64,000 nucleotides of DNA from Pyronema omphalodes (taxonomy: Eukaryota > Ascomycota > Pezizomycetes > Pezizales > Pyronemataceae): positions 248,001 through 312,000 of the forward strand of contig JAJJXM010000065.1 of NCBI GenBank assembly GCA_024516155.1, written 5' to 3'. Numbering within the stretch: the first letter of the stretch is position 1; the number at the start of each line of letters is the position of its first letter. A program made the translations under genes and the position numbers. The notes under the pieces were generated by a model. It saw only the letters and a program-made list of their open reading frames with translations. It had not been told where the DNA came from and did not search any database. Shown one piece after another: positions 11,910 through 25,165 of this stretch.

Positions 11910-13843
11910 AACTTGGAGAAGCTTGATGTTGGCAAAATCTTGCTAAAGTCGAAATAATCACCCGACAACCTCTCATCAATTACCGATAGGATTCGATAAA
12001 AAATTAAGCTATCCTACTCAATCATCACCAGGGGAAATCGTCAGGTTCAGACAAAGGACAAACGGCAATTCTTTTCCTTTTTTTTTTACTTTCTTTCTTT
12101 TTTTCATCTGGTTACTTTTACTTTGTGATGTATATTCATGTTTTTTTTTTCTCATCTTTGTTTTCATCTTTGTTTTCATCTTGTTTTCATCTTTTTTTTT
12201 TTTTACAGGCGTTTAGATTGGCCATGGGACAAAAATATCTGCTTTCGTTTTTTCGATTTTTTTTTTCGATTTTTTTTCGATTTTTTTTTTTAGTTCATCT
12301 TCATCTTCATCTTCAACTTCATCTTCAACTTCATCTTCAACTTCATCTTCACCTTGATCTTGTTTTTTTTTTACCTTTTTACCTCTTTACCTCTTTTTTA
12401 GTTCTTTCTTTCTTTCTTTCTTTCTTTCTTAGTTCTTTCTTTTTGATTTTCGGCTGTTTTTTTTCTTTTTTTTAAGTAGCAGGAGAAGATTTAGTTTTTG
12501 TCTTTTTGAGACCCGGGGGGGGGGGGGGGGGGGGATGTTGTTATTATCTTAGGTTTCAGGATATAGCTAGCGCATGGATAAGGGTCCCATAGTCGTTCGA
12601 AAATAAAGAACGGGAAAACAGAAATGAAGGATTTGTTAGGGATGCGTTATTTGTTTGAAAGATGGAATTGATGGGTGGGTGTATTAGGGCTGGATGTGAA
12701 TGAAATATGGGGGATGGGGATGAGGAATGCGGGATGTATTAGGGCTGGATGAAAGATGGGGGTTAGGGAGTAGGGATTACATAGAAATGTGATATGCAGA
12801 TTCTGATTCTGATTCTGATGATGATTCTGATGCGAAATGGAAGATGATGATTCATTCTTGATATGATATGATAGACTGGGCTGGACTGATGATAGACTGA
12901 TGATAGACTGGTCTTTTGTTGTGTGTTTGTGTCCATGGGTTATGAATGGTGGGTTTGGCTTTGCTGTGCTTTGTTGTCATGGGTTATGCCGTTATTGGTT
13001 GAGTTTCTTTTTTTTTAGACTTTGGGATTTGGAATTTGGGATTTGGGATTTGGGATTTGAGCTCCAAGCTTTGTTATGTGTTCTTTGAGCTTTGTTATGT
13101 GTTCTTTGAGCTGAGCTTTATCGTGTAAGCTCTGTTATGTGTTCTTTAAACCATGAACTATGAACCATGAACTATGAACTATGATCCAATGTCTTTTATA
13201 GCTAGACTGTAGTTTTATATGGTTTTATATACCAAATTCTTTAAACCCTTAGAATTTTGGATTTTGAATTGCCAATTGCGAATCTTTGAATCTTTGGACT
13301 TTGGGATATGTAAAATATTCAGAATGTTCAGGATTTCATATCAAAAAGTGAGTGCCGATATAGCCACTGACCCTATCATCTAGTTAGTAGTAATAGTAGT
13401 AATAGTAATGGTAGTGCTAGTAATGGTAGTGCTTCATATAGGTAATAGATAATAGATGATAGATGATAGAGTATATTATAATGCCATAGGGTACTTACTA
13501 TATACCATGTTTTGAATTCACAGATTTTAGTAACGCAGCTGGAGGCTGGAGGATGATAGATCAGATTGTCAATTTTTTTTATTAAAGAGGTGATAAATTA
13601 TGAAATTATGCTTGCAAATTATGGTATATGGGGTGGGGTATTGATCATGATCCCCCCTCCTTCTGCTTCTTCTTCTTCTCCTGATTTGTCTCATGCTCAC
13701 TCGTCATCTCACTCGTGCCTTCTCGTGCCCTCTCATCATATATGCTGCAACCCTACTCCAGTCCACAATCCCCCTCCTAATTCGCCACCCCCTCCTAATT
13801 CACCACCCCCCTCCTAATTCACCACCCCCTAATTCACCACCCC
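11910..13843. other. Intergenic, T-rich and microsatellite DNA
   Basis: Probable lid2 3' region followed by low-complexity DNA: long T runs (12079-12480), TTCATC/TTCAAC repeats (about 12295-12356), TTTC repeats, a run of 20 G (12515-12534), GATTCT repeats (about 12800), GGGATTTG units (about 13020-13060), GTAATA/GTAATG repeats (about 13385-13432) and a C-rich minisatellite running into the next gene. No gene is seen. Confidence 0.7.
12515..12534. repeat. Poly(G) run of 20
   Basis: Uninterrupted run of 20 G after ACCC. It is one of several long G or C homopolymers in the window (also 979-994, 5998-6012, 16392-16408 and 63094-63107). Confidence 0.95.
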
Positions 13844-13862
13844 CTAATTCGCCACCCCCATC
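13768..13862. repeat. C-rich minisatellite overlapping a stop codon
   Basis: Tandem units close to CACCCCCTAATTC, varying by a few bases, run through about 95 bp. The minus-strand gene beginning at 15574 ends inside this array, and its TAG at 13844-13846 is read from a TTAG-containing variant of the repeat unit. Change in repeat number or unit here would move the C-terminus of that protein. Confidence 0.85.
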
Positions 13863-15574
13863 CCCTCCAACCTCCTCCTGACCTCCTCCTCCTCAGCCCG
13901 CTTCCTCTCCACCTCATAATCCCTCCTCATCCCAAACCTCTCCCAAGCCTCCTCAAACCCCGTATTCCTAACCCAAATCGATCCCCCATCACTTGTAGGA
14001 TTTTCCATGGCATCCACTGCCATATGCGCCATCCGAACCCACATATCCCCATGTACCAGCAATCCCCGTTCCCTCCATTCCCCGCCTTCATACGGTGCAC
14101 AGACTCTCTCCCCCACCATCGCCGCGCGGATAAACTTGACTAAATGCCCATCATCCTCAGTCCAGCGCATTGCACGGTCGAGGAGGTTAAGCCAGGGGTT
14201 GGTGTTGGTGCTGGGGTTTTTGGGGATGTAGTGCTGGATCTCGAGGGGATAAAGGTCCGGGGAGCGGCGGGAGATGTAGAGAGTGAGGTCGTGGCGGGAT
14301 TTCCAGGTTAGGAAACGGGCTTTTTGGGGGGTGGTGAGGAAGGGGAGGGAGAGGAAGGTGGGGAGGAAAAGGGAGGAGTTGTGGGAGTGCATGTGGAAGA
14401 AGTCGAGGCGGATTTCTTTGTCTTTGCGTTGGGAGGCGGCGGTGAAGAGAGCTATTATTTCATTAGCGGGATTCAATTATTGGGATGAAAAGTTAAAGGT
14501 TGAATGTTAAAAGTAATTGGAAAGGGATTGCGGCTTTGCTTCAGCTTTGCCGCAGCTTTGCTTAACTTACCAGCTGCGTTTATATTCTCTGCCATACGGA
14601 ATTCTAACTCATCTTCCCCCACCTTATATTTTGCCAAAACCCCTAGAAGCTCCTCAGGCGCTCTTTCATATACCGCTTTAATCTTATTAACATCCGTGTA
14701 CCTAGGAGCATTCCTCAATTTCTCATTCCCTCTAATCTCCTCCATCAATTCCACCAAACTCCTCCCCTTCCCCTTCTCCTTCTCCTTCTCCTCCATCTCC
14801 TCCTCCTTCTTCTCCGCACCCCTCAAAACATCCCCCAACCAAGCCGCCGAGGTAGCAGCCAACGCCAACCCCTCCGCCACAATCGCCGGCTGTCTAAACT
14901 CAATCCCATACCCAATATGAATAAACGGATGCAAAAACCCAGAAAACAACCTGACCAACATATCCTCTGATCTTTCGGTACCGTTAAAAAACGTTTCTTG
15001 AAGAACCTTTTCATAGCCCTTGGTGGAGATTTCGCTACGGAAATGGGAGAGGTAGCTTTGATAGCTGGTGTGGAGGCCTAGATATTGTGGGTCCAGGGGA
15101 TCAATCGATGGGTGAGGAACGGCTGATAATGTACGTTGGTACACGGTTTCATGGTGGTAGGATTGGGTTATTAGTTCTGCTGACCCGCCGAGATCGTAGA
15201 GGGCGAGAAGATAGTGGGAGATATGGTTCTGTCATACGGTTAGAGGGATGGAATTTCTGGATTGGAAGGAAAAGGTGGCGTCTTACGTGGAATCCGTCGG
15301 TGTTGAAGAAGATGTGATGCGTATTGTGGTTTTCGGTTAGGCAATCGCTAACGGCTTTTGCGGAGGCTGGGGTGATGCCGGGGAGACATAGTAGGCCGGC
15401 TTTTGGAGCTGTTAGACGGACTGTTCCGATGGGAATATTATTTGGGGACGGGGTTGGGGTTATGGTTGGCATTGGTGTATTGCTTAGTTTCCGGTTGGTT
15501 AATGTTGCTGTTGGAAAATGTCGTGAGAGTTGTTGTAGACGGTATAATCGTGGTAGAGATAGTAGAAGATTCAT
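13844..15574 (-). CDS. Questin oxidase-like protein (DUF4243/AflY family)
   Basis: Three exons, minus strand: 15574-15287, 15228-14571 and 14451-13844, giving 517 aa. Both introns have canonical ends (GTAAGA...CAG, 58 nt; GTAAGT...TAG, 119 nt). After splicing the conserved family segments read continuously: HHIFFNTDGFH joined to NHISHYLLALYDLGG, the central FSGFLHPFIHIGYGIEF, and AENINAAALFTAASQ followed by a conserved FHMHSHNSS. The family includes questin oxidase and AflY, which carry out Baeyer-Villiger-type ring opening in polyketide pathways, but many members lie outside clusters and have unknown substrates. No polyketide synthase is nearby. The first 34 residues are Arg/Leu/Ser-rich without acidic residues and could be a mitochondrial presequence; a second Met at 15472 would remove them. 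The stop lies in a minisatellite. Confidence 0.9.
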
Positions 15575-17074
15575 GAGATCAGGAGGGGTGGTGTTGTATA
15601 TATATATACTTTCAGAAATTGTCGCTACAAACAGATGGACAGAAAGATAGTATTACATACGGATTACAGATTACAGATTACACTGGTTAACCGTTGCGCT
15701 TATTACGCAACTGGAGTCTCGGACCCTTTTTCCTGGGGATGAAGAACTCGGAAAGCTTGCTTGCTAAGCTGTATGTAGTCTGGAGCTGCTAACAACCTAA
15801 ACTAGCTAGCTATCTAGCCGCTTCTGATGTCACGCCGCAGATCATCTAAGTGCGGGGGGTCTGTATGACATTGTATGTATGTACGGCACGGGGATGTGTA
15901 CACCATCCATACGTACTTTATGATTTCTACCAGATCATCCGGAAACCTCATATTCCGAAGTAAATCCTCACCGGATGCGCTCGCTCTATGGCCATATGCA
16001 GAAAACAGAAAACAGTCAAATAACAAAATAAAAAAATAAAAAAATAAAAAAACAAAAAAAAATAATTAAGATATCCCATCCCATCCTATTCCTATCCTAT
16101 CCTATCCTATGCTCATCCACTATATCACCCCACTTCCCCCAAAACACATCAAAAGCCCAATCTCGGGCGGGGGGGGGGGAGGCGAGGGGAAGGAAGGGGG
16201 TTACTATCAACTACCGAATACGTTCCGAACAACAATATCAGAGCCTCAGGAACAATATGACATGACAAATCACTCGCTCGGCATCTTACGGTCCTATGCA
16301 ATTGTTCCGATACTAGTTCAGTACATACATACTAATGAAGCCGGAAGTCGGAGTTCCGTGGTGCATTTCGGGTATGTGCGAAGAAGTCGGTGGGGGGGGG
16401 GGGGGGGGTGTTGGTGGGGGGGGGAAGAGTATGCGGCTGGATCTTGGATGTATGTACATATCTGGATGAATATATACATGATCTTGAGTATGTATGATCC
16501 TCTGATAAGTAATACTAAAAAATCCAACCATTTCTGCAGATTGTTTTTTATTCAATTACCTGTGTATGTATACAGTAGACAGTAGATTAATAAACACCAT
16601 TATTATGGAACCGTCTTTGGCAATGGGGGTAGGCTATGTATTATGAATGCGGAGTTCTAGATGCTATGTGATGTTAATCTTAAGGCATACATTAGCACTA
16701 CCGTTGGTGAATAGATGAAAACGGGTTTAAAGAAATTTCCAGCAGAAGGAGTTTCGGGTTGATGAAACAATTTCTACGAGGGGGAACGTAATTTATACGG
16801 TTTAATGTATGTGGTGAAAATATAATGTGGATATTATTACCAATCTCCGGGACTCTCCAGCTCGATAACTCTCCATCTCTCCATCTTTCCATCTCCCCGA
16901 GTCTTCAACTCGATAACGCAGTACGTATAAGCAAAATACAGCAAGAGAAAAAAGAAAATTCAAGCGCGCTCCGTTTCAGTATCGAAAAAGAATCATCATT
17001 ACTATCGCAACATACACAACCTCATGCCAACTTTTCCTCTACTAGCACTACTACTACTACTACTGCTACTTCTC
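15575..17074. other. Intergenic, G-run-rich
   Basis: No gene is supported. It contains a TATATA stretch (about 15598), A-rich runs (16027-16063), CCTAT repeats (about 16080-16110), G runs of 11 (16169-16179), 17 (16392-16408) and 9, and near 17045-17075 CTA/CTC repeats just beyond the hat2 stop codon. Open frames on both strands here are low-complexity. Confidence 0.65.
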
Positions 17075-18629
<1,555 letters not shown>

Positions 18630-19280
18630 TTTTGGTACTATGTGTATATTTTAACGAGTGATAAAGATCCGTGGCACGTTCCGGTGATGTTGTTGGTCTG
18701 CGTCGCGAACTGGTTGGCGGCGGACGTGTCGGAGAGATCGCTGGTATTTGGTGTTTGCCGGGCAAGTCGCGTTCCATTGTTTGAAGCTGGGCTAACCTTA
18801 ACCCCAGCTAGCCTTGTCGCATCATGAAGACTCACCAACAGCCTTCTTTCGACGCCAACGCCATGGACAATCCGTAGGCAACTACAGTTAAATAGAACAT
18901 CCATCACCTCTGCTTCTTCTTCTACAAAACAAATTCAATTACGCGTTTCTTCACGTAATTTTGTGCATTTCTCAGTTCTGCTTTCCATCACCCCGCCGTC
19001 GACGCTCCAACTACTCCAGGTAGAGTAAGCAATCCGGAAGAGCTATCTCGGCCAAGCCTTACTGCCCACTCTCGATCAGCCGGAGCAGGCAGCAGCGATT
19101 CGCTCCCGCCACGATTCACCTTTACGATTTCATTCCGTGTCCCGGCCCCTCTGTTTCGCATCCCATATTTTCTATTCTTTTGATTACCGTCTTTCCGTTT
19201 TGAAGCTTGCAAGCCATCTAGCATTTTATACCACTAGATCGCATTTACGAGTTACGAGTCGCTGAGACACCACCGCCGCC
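18630..19280. promoter_or_regulatory. Shared upstream region of hat2 and xrn1
   Basis: This 651-bp region separates two divergent start codons (hat2 at 18629, xrn1 at 19281). It must hold both promoters and 5' UTRs. The xrn1-proximal half is pyrimidine-rich (about 18905-19200). No clear TATA box or operator stands out. Confidence 0.55.
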
Positions 19281-22200
19281 ATGGGTGTTCCTAAGTTCTT
19301 TCGATGGATTTCCGAGCGCTATCCAACAATCTCACAATTAATTGGGGAGAATGGCATTCCCGAGTTCGACAACTTATACGTATGTTATCACTGTTCAAGC
19401 TTGTCCCTGTGTAAGATGCTGACATAGATGAAGCTTGACATGAATGGAATCATCCACAACTGTACACACAAGGATGGACAGAGTGCGGCATTCCGAATGG
19501 GGGAGGACCAGATGTTCATCAGCATCTTCAACTACATCGAACATTTGTACGGAAAGATAAAGCCAAAGAAGGTCTTCTTCATGGCTATTGACGGAGTTGC
19601 CCCGCGTGCGAAGATGAACCAGCAGCGATCACGACGATTCCGAACCGCATTAGACAACGAAAAGGCGTTACAAGAGGCAATCCGGAAGGGGGTAGAGATG
19701 CCCAAAGAGGATCCTTTTGACAGTAACTGTATTACACCAGGTTAGTTACCATAATTCCGTTGGTAATGTCAGCTAGCTAACTTGAGCCCTTACCCATGTA
19801 GGAACGGCGTTCATGGCACGGTTAACACAACAACTTAAATACTTTGTCGCAAAAAAGGTGTCAGAAGATATCGAATGGCAAGGTGTCGAGATCATCCTTT
19901 CTGGCCACGAAGTTCCCGGAGAAGGGGAGCACAAGATCATGGAGTACATCCGTCTAGCGAAAGCGCAACCGGAATACAACCCGAACATCCGGCATTGTCT
20001 TTACGGTTTGGATGCCGATTTGATCATGTTAGGGCTTTTGTCCCATGACCCGCATTTCTGTTTGCTTCGAGAGGAGGTTACATTCGGACGTGCGAGCAAG
20101 GAAAAGTCCAAAGAACTTGAGCACCAAAATTTCTATCTAATGCATTTGAGCGTTGTACGAGAGTACTTGGAACACGAATTCCAGGATTTAAAGGAGCCCG
20201 GAGTTTTGAGTTTTCCCTTTGATTTGGAGAGAATTATTGACGATTTCATTTTGCTTGCATTTTTTGTTGGTAACGATTTCTTGCCTAATCTTCCAAATTT
20301 GCACATCAACGAGGGTGCATTGGCGTTACAGTTTAGAACCTACAAAGAGGTTTTACCGAAGTGCGATGGATACATCAACGAGCATGGTGTAATTAATCTG
20401 AATCGTTTAAGGCTTTTGCTGGATGAGCTATCCCAATTCGAACAGAAACTCTTTTTAAAAGAAAACGACGATGCCAAATGGCTAAAATCGAAGGGACAGC
20501 ACAGTACCTTGGCTACCATTGAATCCTATGAGACGGCCAAGAGCAACGGAAAAATGATTATGACGAAGGACCAAATGGCCCTGTTCAAGCAGATCAGAGG
20601 CTGGCTTAACAGTCAACGAAAGAAGGACGTAGTAGAACCGACGGTATTGGATCTGGATGCAAAGTATCCCGCCAGGGACAGGAAGTTTGTCGAAGGATTG
20701 GCGTACGACCTCCGCATCAAATGCGAAAGGATTCTGGATGATAACGGCGAGACTCACCAGCAACTCAGCCTACCGCCCAGACTTGACGATGGTGAGGATG
20801 ATGAGGAGGAGGCGGAATCGGCTCTCCTCAGAGTGCTCCGTCAATACGAACGTGCGAAGGTTATGGAAATTTCGCCAGAACAGATCGAGGAGGAAAAGCA
20901 GAAGAGGTACGACGAACGATTCATCCAATGGAAAGACGAATATTACAAGGGAAAGTTCCAATTTGGTCTTGATGATCACGAAGATATGAAGGCTTTGACC
21001 GAGAACTACGTCGAAGGTCTACAGTGGGTACTCTATTATTACTACAGAGGTGTCGCTTCATGGCCCTGGTTCTATAAGTACCACTATGCCCCCAGAATTT
21101 CCGGTATGTTCTTTTCCATTTGCTTTCGATTTGTAACTAATCAAAATATCTAGATATTGCGAAGGGTCTTGGTGCGAACCTTAAATTTGAGCTCGGACAG
21201 CCGTTCAGACCCTTTGAGCAGTTGATGGGTGTATTGCCTGATCGCAGTAAGAAGATTGTTCCCGAGGCTTACCACAAACTCATGACATCGCCGGACTCAC
21301 CAATCATCGATTTCTACCCGAGAGATTTCGAGCTTGATATGAACGGCAAAAAGATGGAATGGGAAGCCGTTGTGAAAATTCCCTTCATTGATCAGGACCG
21401 TCTGTTGAAGGCCATGAAGACGGTGGAGCACCTTCTTACAGATGAAGAACGCAGAAGAAACGACTATGGTGTAACTTTGAAGTTTACCTTCGATCCAAAT
21501 GCAGATTATCTGTACGAGTCCAGTATGCCCGGTGTTTTCCCGGATATTGTACACTGTCGTTGCACCTTGAATATCTATGAGCTCCCCACCCTAGACGGTC
21601 TCGACATTATTGTTGGTCTTTGCGACGGAGCCAAGATTGGTGCAAACGCACTAGCGGGATTTCCTAGTCTTGCAACGCTTAAACACATTGGCCAGTTGGG
21701 ATTCCATGGTGTCAACGTTTTCCAGCAGGACAGCAGGCAGGAGAGCATGGTTATCACCTTGGAGAATGCTTACGCCGATGGAAAGGTAGAAGAAGCGAAG
21801 ACCATGATTGGAAAGAGGACCTTCGTTGGTAAGTTGAATCTTACCTAGAATTATGTTTGACTCCGCTAACCTGAATAGGATATCCTTTCTTACAGGAGGC
21901 CAAGGTTAATGCAGTCTCAGATGAGATGTTTAAATACGTGCTCGGAGAGGATGGACGGATTATTCAAATTCCCCATGGACCTCACGAACTCAACAACTGG
22001 AGGAGAAAGGCCGACTCGATCGAGAACCGCTACTCAAAGCGAATGGGAATTGTCACCGGACCAGTCGAGGTTATTTTCCATGTTGACATGCTGAAGGGCA
22101 TGCGCCACACCGACGAAGGTGCTTTGATCAAGGAGTATGATCACATTCCCGGTGTTGACACCGATTATGCAGCACAGACAGTTGTGTGGGACGTTATCAG

Positions 22201-23905
22201 TGAAGACCAGCGGTATATCGAGAAGGCGCCACTTCCTATTACTGAAGATTTTCCTGTTGGAGCTAAGGCATTTTTCCTTGGCGAATACAACTTTGGAAGA
22301 CCACTCGAGGTTATAGGACATCATGAAAACACTGTTGATGTATGGGTTCACACAATGGTCAAGCCCGGAAATGGTCCCCAACGCCCACCTCACGCAGTAA
22401 AGGAGCCCGAATTTACGAAGGACATTGTTCGGGAAGCCGAGAACATCACCAAGTATAAGCCAGCTTACCGCCTTGCTCGCGAACTCAAGATCAACCCTCT
22501 TGTTTTGAGTAAAATCACTTCAAGTTTCCAAGCTATGGTTGATGGAAAGCGTTTGAATCTAGGATTGAACCTCAAGTTTGAGGCCAAGCAGCGCAAGGTC
22601 TTAGGCTATTCACGCAAGAATGAGGGTGGATGGGAATTCTCTGTCAAGGCGGAGGAACTCATTCGCGAGTACATGATCAAGTTCCCGCAGTTCTTCGAGC
22701 GTCTCATGGCCAACCCTAACGGCGATCTCTACCGCGACACCGATTTCTATGACCCTAGCGAGAGCAAAGCCAAGATTGAGGAAATTACTAGCTGGCTCAA
22801 GTCTGTCGACGCTAGAGGTCTCGAAAGAGTTCCTTTGGAAGCTGAGCAGCTTGAAGCTGAAGTCGTGATGATGATTCAAGGGGCAATTGACTCCTTTGAC
22901 CACGGTATTGCCGACGCTCGACGCATCAACAAAGTTCCCCGTAAGGCCCTCCTAAAGCCTTCGGATGCCGAGCACCGCTTGGCAGATCAACGCTTCACCA
23001 TTGGTGATCGTGTCGTCTATGTTCAGGAATCTGGAAAGGTTCCCATTGGAGCACGTGGTACCGTCGTTGGTCTAACCAGAACCACTCGTCAAACCTTGCT
23101 CGATGTTGTTTGGGACATTACCTTCATGGCCGGTACCACACTTGGCAACCGCTGCTCACCCTTCCGGGGAATGACTGTACCCGTTTCTTCAGTATTAAAC
23201 CTTACCTCTCGCCAGCTTATCTCTAGCACCAAGGCCAGTGACCGCAGGGCCAATGCCGTAAAGCACACACCGCCCCCTCCTCTCTCTGGAAGTTTCGCAG
23301 ACGCAATCCTTGGAAATGCTTCAAACAACACGAAGCCACAGCCAGTCTTTTACCCTCCTCCTCCCAGCTTGAACGGCCAGCAGGGCCGAGGCCGAGGTGG
23401 CTTTAGAGGTCGCGGTGGCCATGCTCAAAACCAGAACCAGTCTTCCCAGCAGCAGCATCAGAATGGCGGGCCAGCAAGCGGGCCAGCAAACGGACCTGCT
23501 AGAGGCGGATTCGCCCCTCGAGGTACCACAATCCTGAGTAGACGTGGTGGTGCTCCCGGTCAGCCACAGGTTATGCAGCGCCCCCGCGGCGGAGGTGTTC
23601 CCGGACTCGTTGTACCCCCCTCTTCGCAGCAGGTTGATCCACATGTTCAGCAACAAATTCAACAGGTTCAACAACACGTTCAGCAGCAGGTTCAACAGCA
23701 GGTCCAGCAGTCTCAACAGGTCCAACAGCCTCAGAGACAGCCTCAGGGACCCCAGCAGCAACAGTTCCAGAACGTACCTCCTGCAGCAAACTTCAACCGC
23801 GGTAGAGGACGAGGACGCGGACCGGCTGCACGTGGTAGAGGTGCCCCGTTTAGAGGACGAGGTGGAGCCGGAGCTCAGCTTCAGGGTGAAAATGGCGAGG
23901 CCTAG
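19281..23905 (+). CDS. xrn1: Cytoplasmic 5'-3' exoribonuclease Xrn1
   Basis: Five exons: 19281-19379, 19434-19740, 19802-21103, 21154-21828 and 21879-23905 (1,469 aa). The start MGVPKFFRWISERYP is the universal XRN N-terminus. Catalytic metal ligands fall at the numbering of the yeast enzyme: Asp35 in LDMNG, Glu176 and Glu178 in PGEGEH, and the LDADLIM aspartates. A long Xrn1-specific C-terminal part includes an SH3-like segment (FTIGDRVVYVQESGKVPIGA), distinguishing it from nuclear Rat1. The tail is rich in Gln and RGG, as in RNA-binding, P-body-associated proteins. It degrades decapped 5'-monophosphate mRNA. In intron 1 the first AG sits only about 5 nt after the likely branch A, so I use the next AG (19432-19433), which restores the conserved YLDMNG. 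Confidence 0.97.
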
Positions 23906-24669
23906 TAGTTTGGGTCGGACCGAGATCACACCCTTCGCGATCCGGATACTCTAGAAATTCTTTGTATTTAGAGGTTCCGCAAGCAACGATTGATATTATG
24001 AATGGTATCTTTAGTGGGTGTGTTATATGGAGTTTGTTTTTCTACTTTCTATTTTATACCTTTGTTATGATTTTAGTTATTGTTATCTATGATGAAGAGT
24101 TGTAACGAATGTTATGGTGACGAGTCATGAATGGGTACGCGGGGTTCTGAAGGAATGTAGACTTGTCATGGAGTTTGTGGATTGTGAGTAGATATACAGG
24201 CTGGTATTGGTTACGTAGCTCGATATACCCTTTAGTGGCGGTGAATATGATAAGAGTTTTAGTTTTTGTACTTTGTGGTAATTTGTGATCATTCGAGTGA
24301 TGTGTAGTGAAGTTCGAAACAGGCATATGCATGCATCGAAGCTTTCGTTTGTCGCTACTGGTAAAGTTGCTTCGGTGGCTACTTTAATATTACTTTCGAA
24401 AATTTTAGATACTATCGAGTTTCGCCGGGGGCTTGGAAGGAGTATGGTGTAGAGTACGTGAGGAAGGTGACCACTGACCAGCTTGTCATGATCCTGGTAT
24501 CAGTGTACACCAAAAAAAAAATAAAGCGAGGGAAAATCATATATACCACTGATAATACCGAAGTTATACCAGCACCTTTAATGAAGATAACATAATTGAA
24601 CTATTACCTTAAAGGAGGATAGGCACAGAAAGTATGATTCAGTGCTCGATAATCCGGAAACATAAATTT
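23906..24669. other. Intergenic 3' of xrn1
   Basis: AT-rich xrn1 3' UTR and spacer, with no open frame of merit. An A9 run lies near 24510. The MITE-like element begins at the right edge. Confidence 0.7.
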
Positions 24670-24671
24670 TA

Positions 24672-25163
24672 CGGAAATTATGCAGGATGCCCCCGAAAAA
24701 ACACGAAATTTGCAATATACCCCCGTCTATGCAGGATGCCCCTCGCTTAGGTAGTGAACACCCGCCCATATTGAATACAGCGCCTACAGCGCCGGGCTAC
24801 AGATTTTTTACGTGTGTTTTTTTTTTCTTCGCTTGCAAGTGAAGATTTTGATTCCACTTCTCGATATTATCGTCAACAACGGCAACAATAGAGCGCACCA
24901 ATTCGCTGACAACCAGCATCGATCCTGACGCCGCTGACCCGATCTCTCGACATGCACTACACCTTGGAGATGATTTTCCTATGTTTCACGGATTTAAATT
25001 GGCTATCCACAGGTGGGCTGTAGACACACGGTTTGACATTCGCTTTGCAAAGTCAGATCGTAAGCGCAGGCGGGTGTTGTCAACCTAAGCGGGGGGCATA
25101 TTGCATAGACGGGGGTATCTTGCAAATTTCGCATTTTCCGGGGGGCATCCTGCATAATTTCCG
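24672..25163. mobile_element. MITE-like element with 95-bp terminal inverted repeats
   Basis: The termini 24672-24766 and 25069-25163 are inverted copies of each other, starting CGGAAATTATGCAGGATGCC and ending CGCTTAGGT...AACACCCGCC, with about ten differences. The element is 492 bp and has no coding capacity. It is bounded by TA on both sides (24670-24671 and 25164-25165), as for Tc1/mariner-type insertions; a 5-bp AATTT duplication with termini one step further out is an alternative. Each TIR holds three spaced copies of a TGCARKATRCCCC motif (left at about 24681, 24711 and 24730), which may be transposase-binding sites. It is probably a non-autonomous DNA transposon mobilised in trans. Confidence 0.85.
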
Positions 25164-25165
25164 TA

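Noticed and set aside
12125..12475. Plus-strand 116-aa Phe/Leu/His-rich frame
   Set aside because: Translation of T-rich and TTCATC simple repeats downstream of lid2.
14504..14920. Plus-strand frames opposite the questin-oxidase-like gene
   Set aside because: They are antisense shadows; the minus strand gives conserved protein with canonical introns.
16109..16585. 158-aa Gly-rich plus-strand frame
   Set aside because: Passes through two poly(G) tracts and has no homology I recognise.
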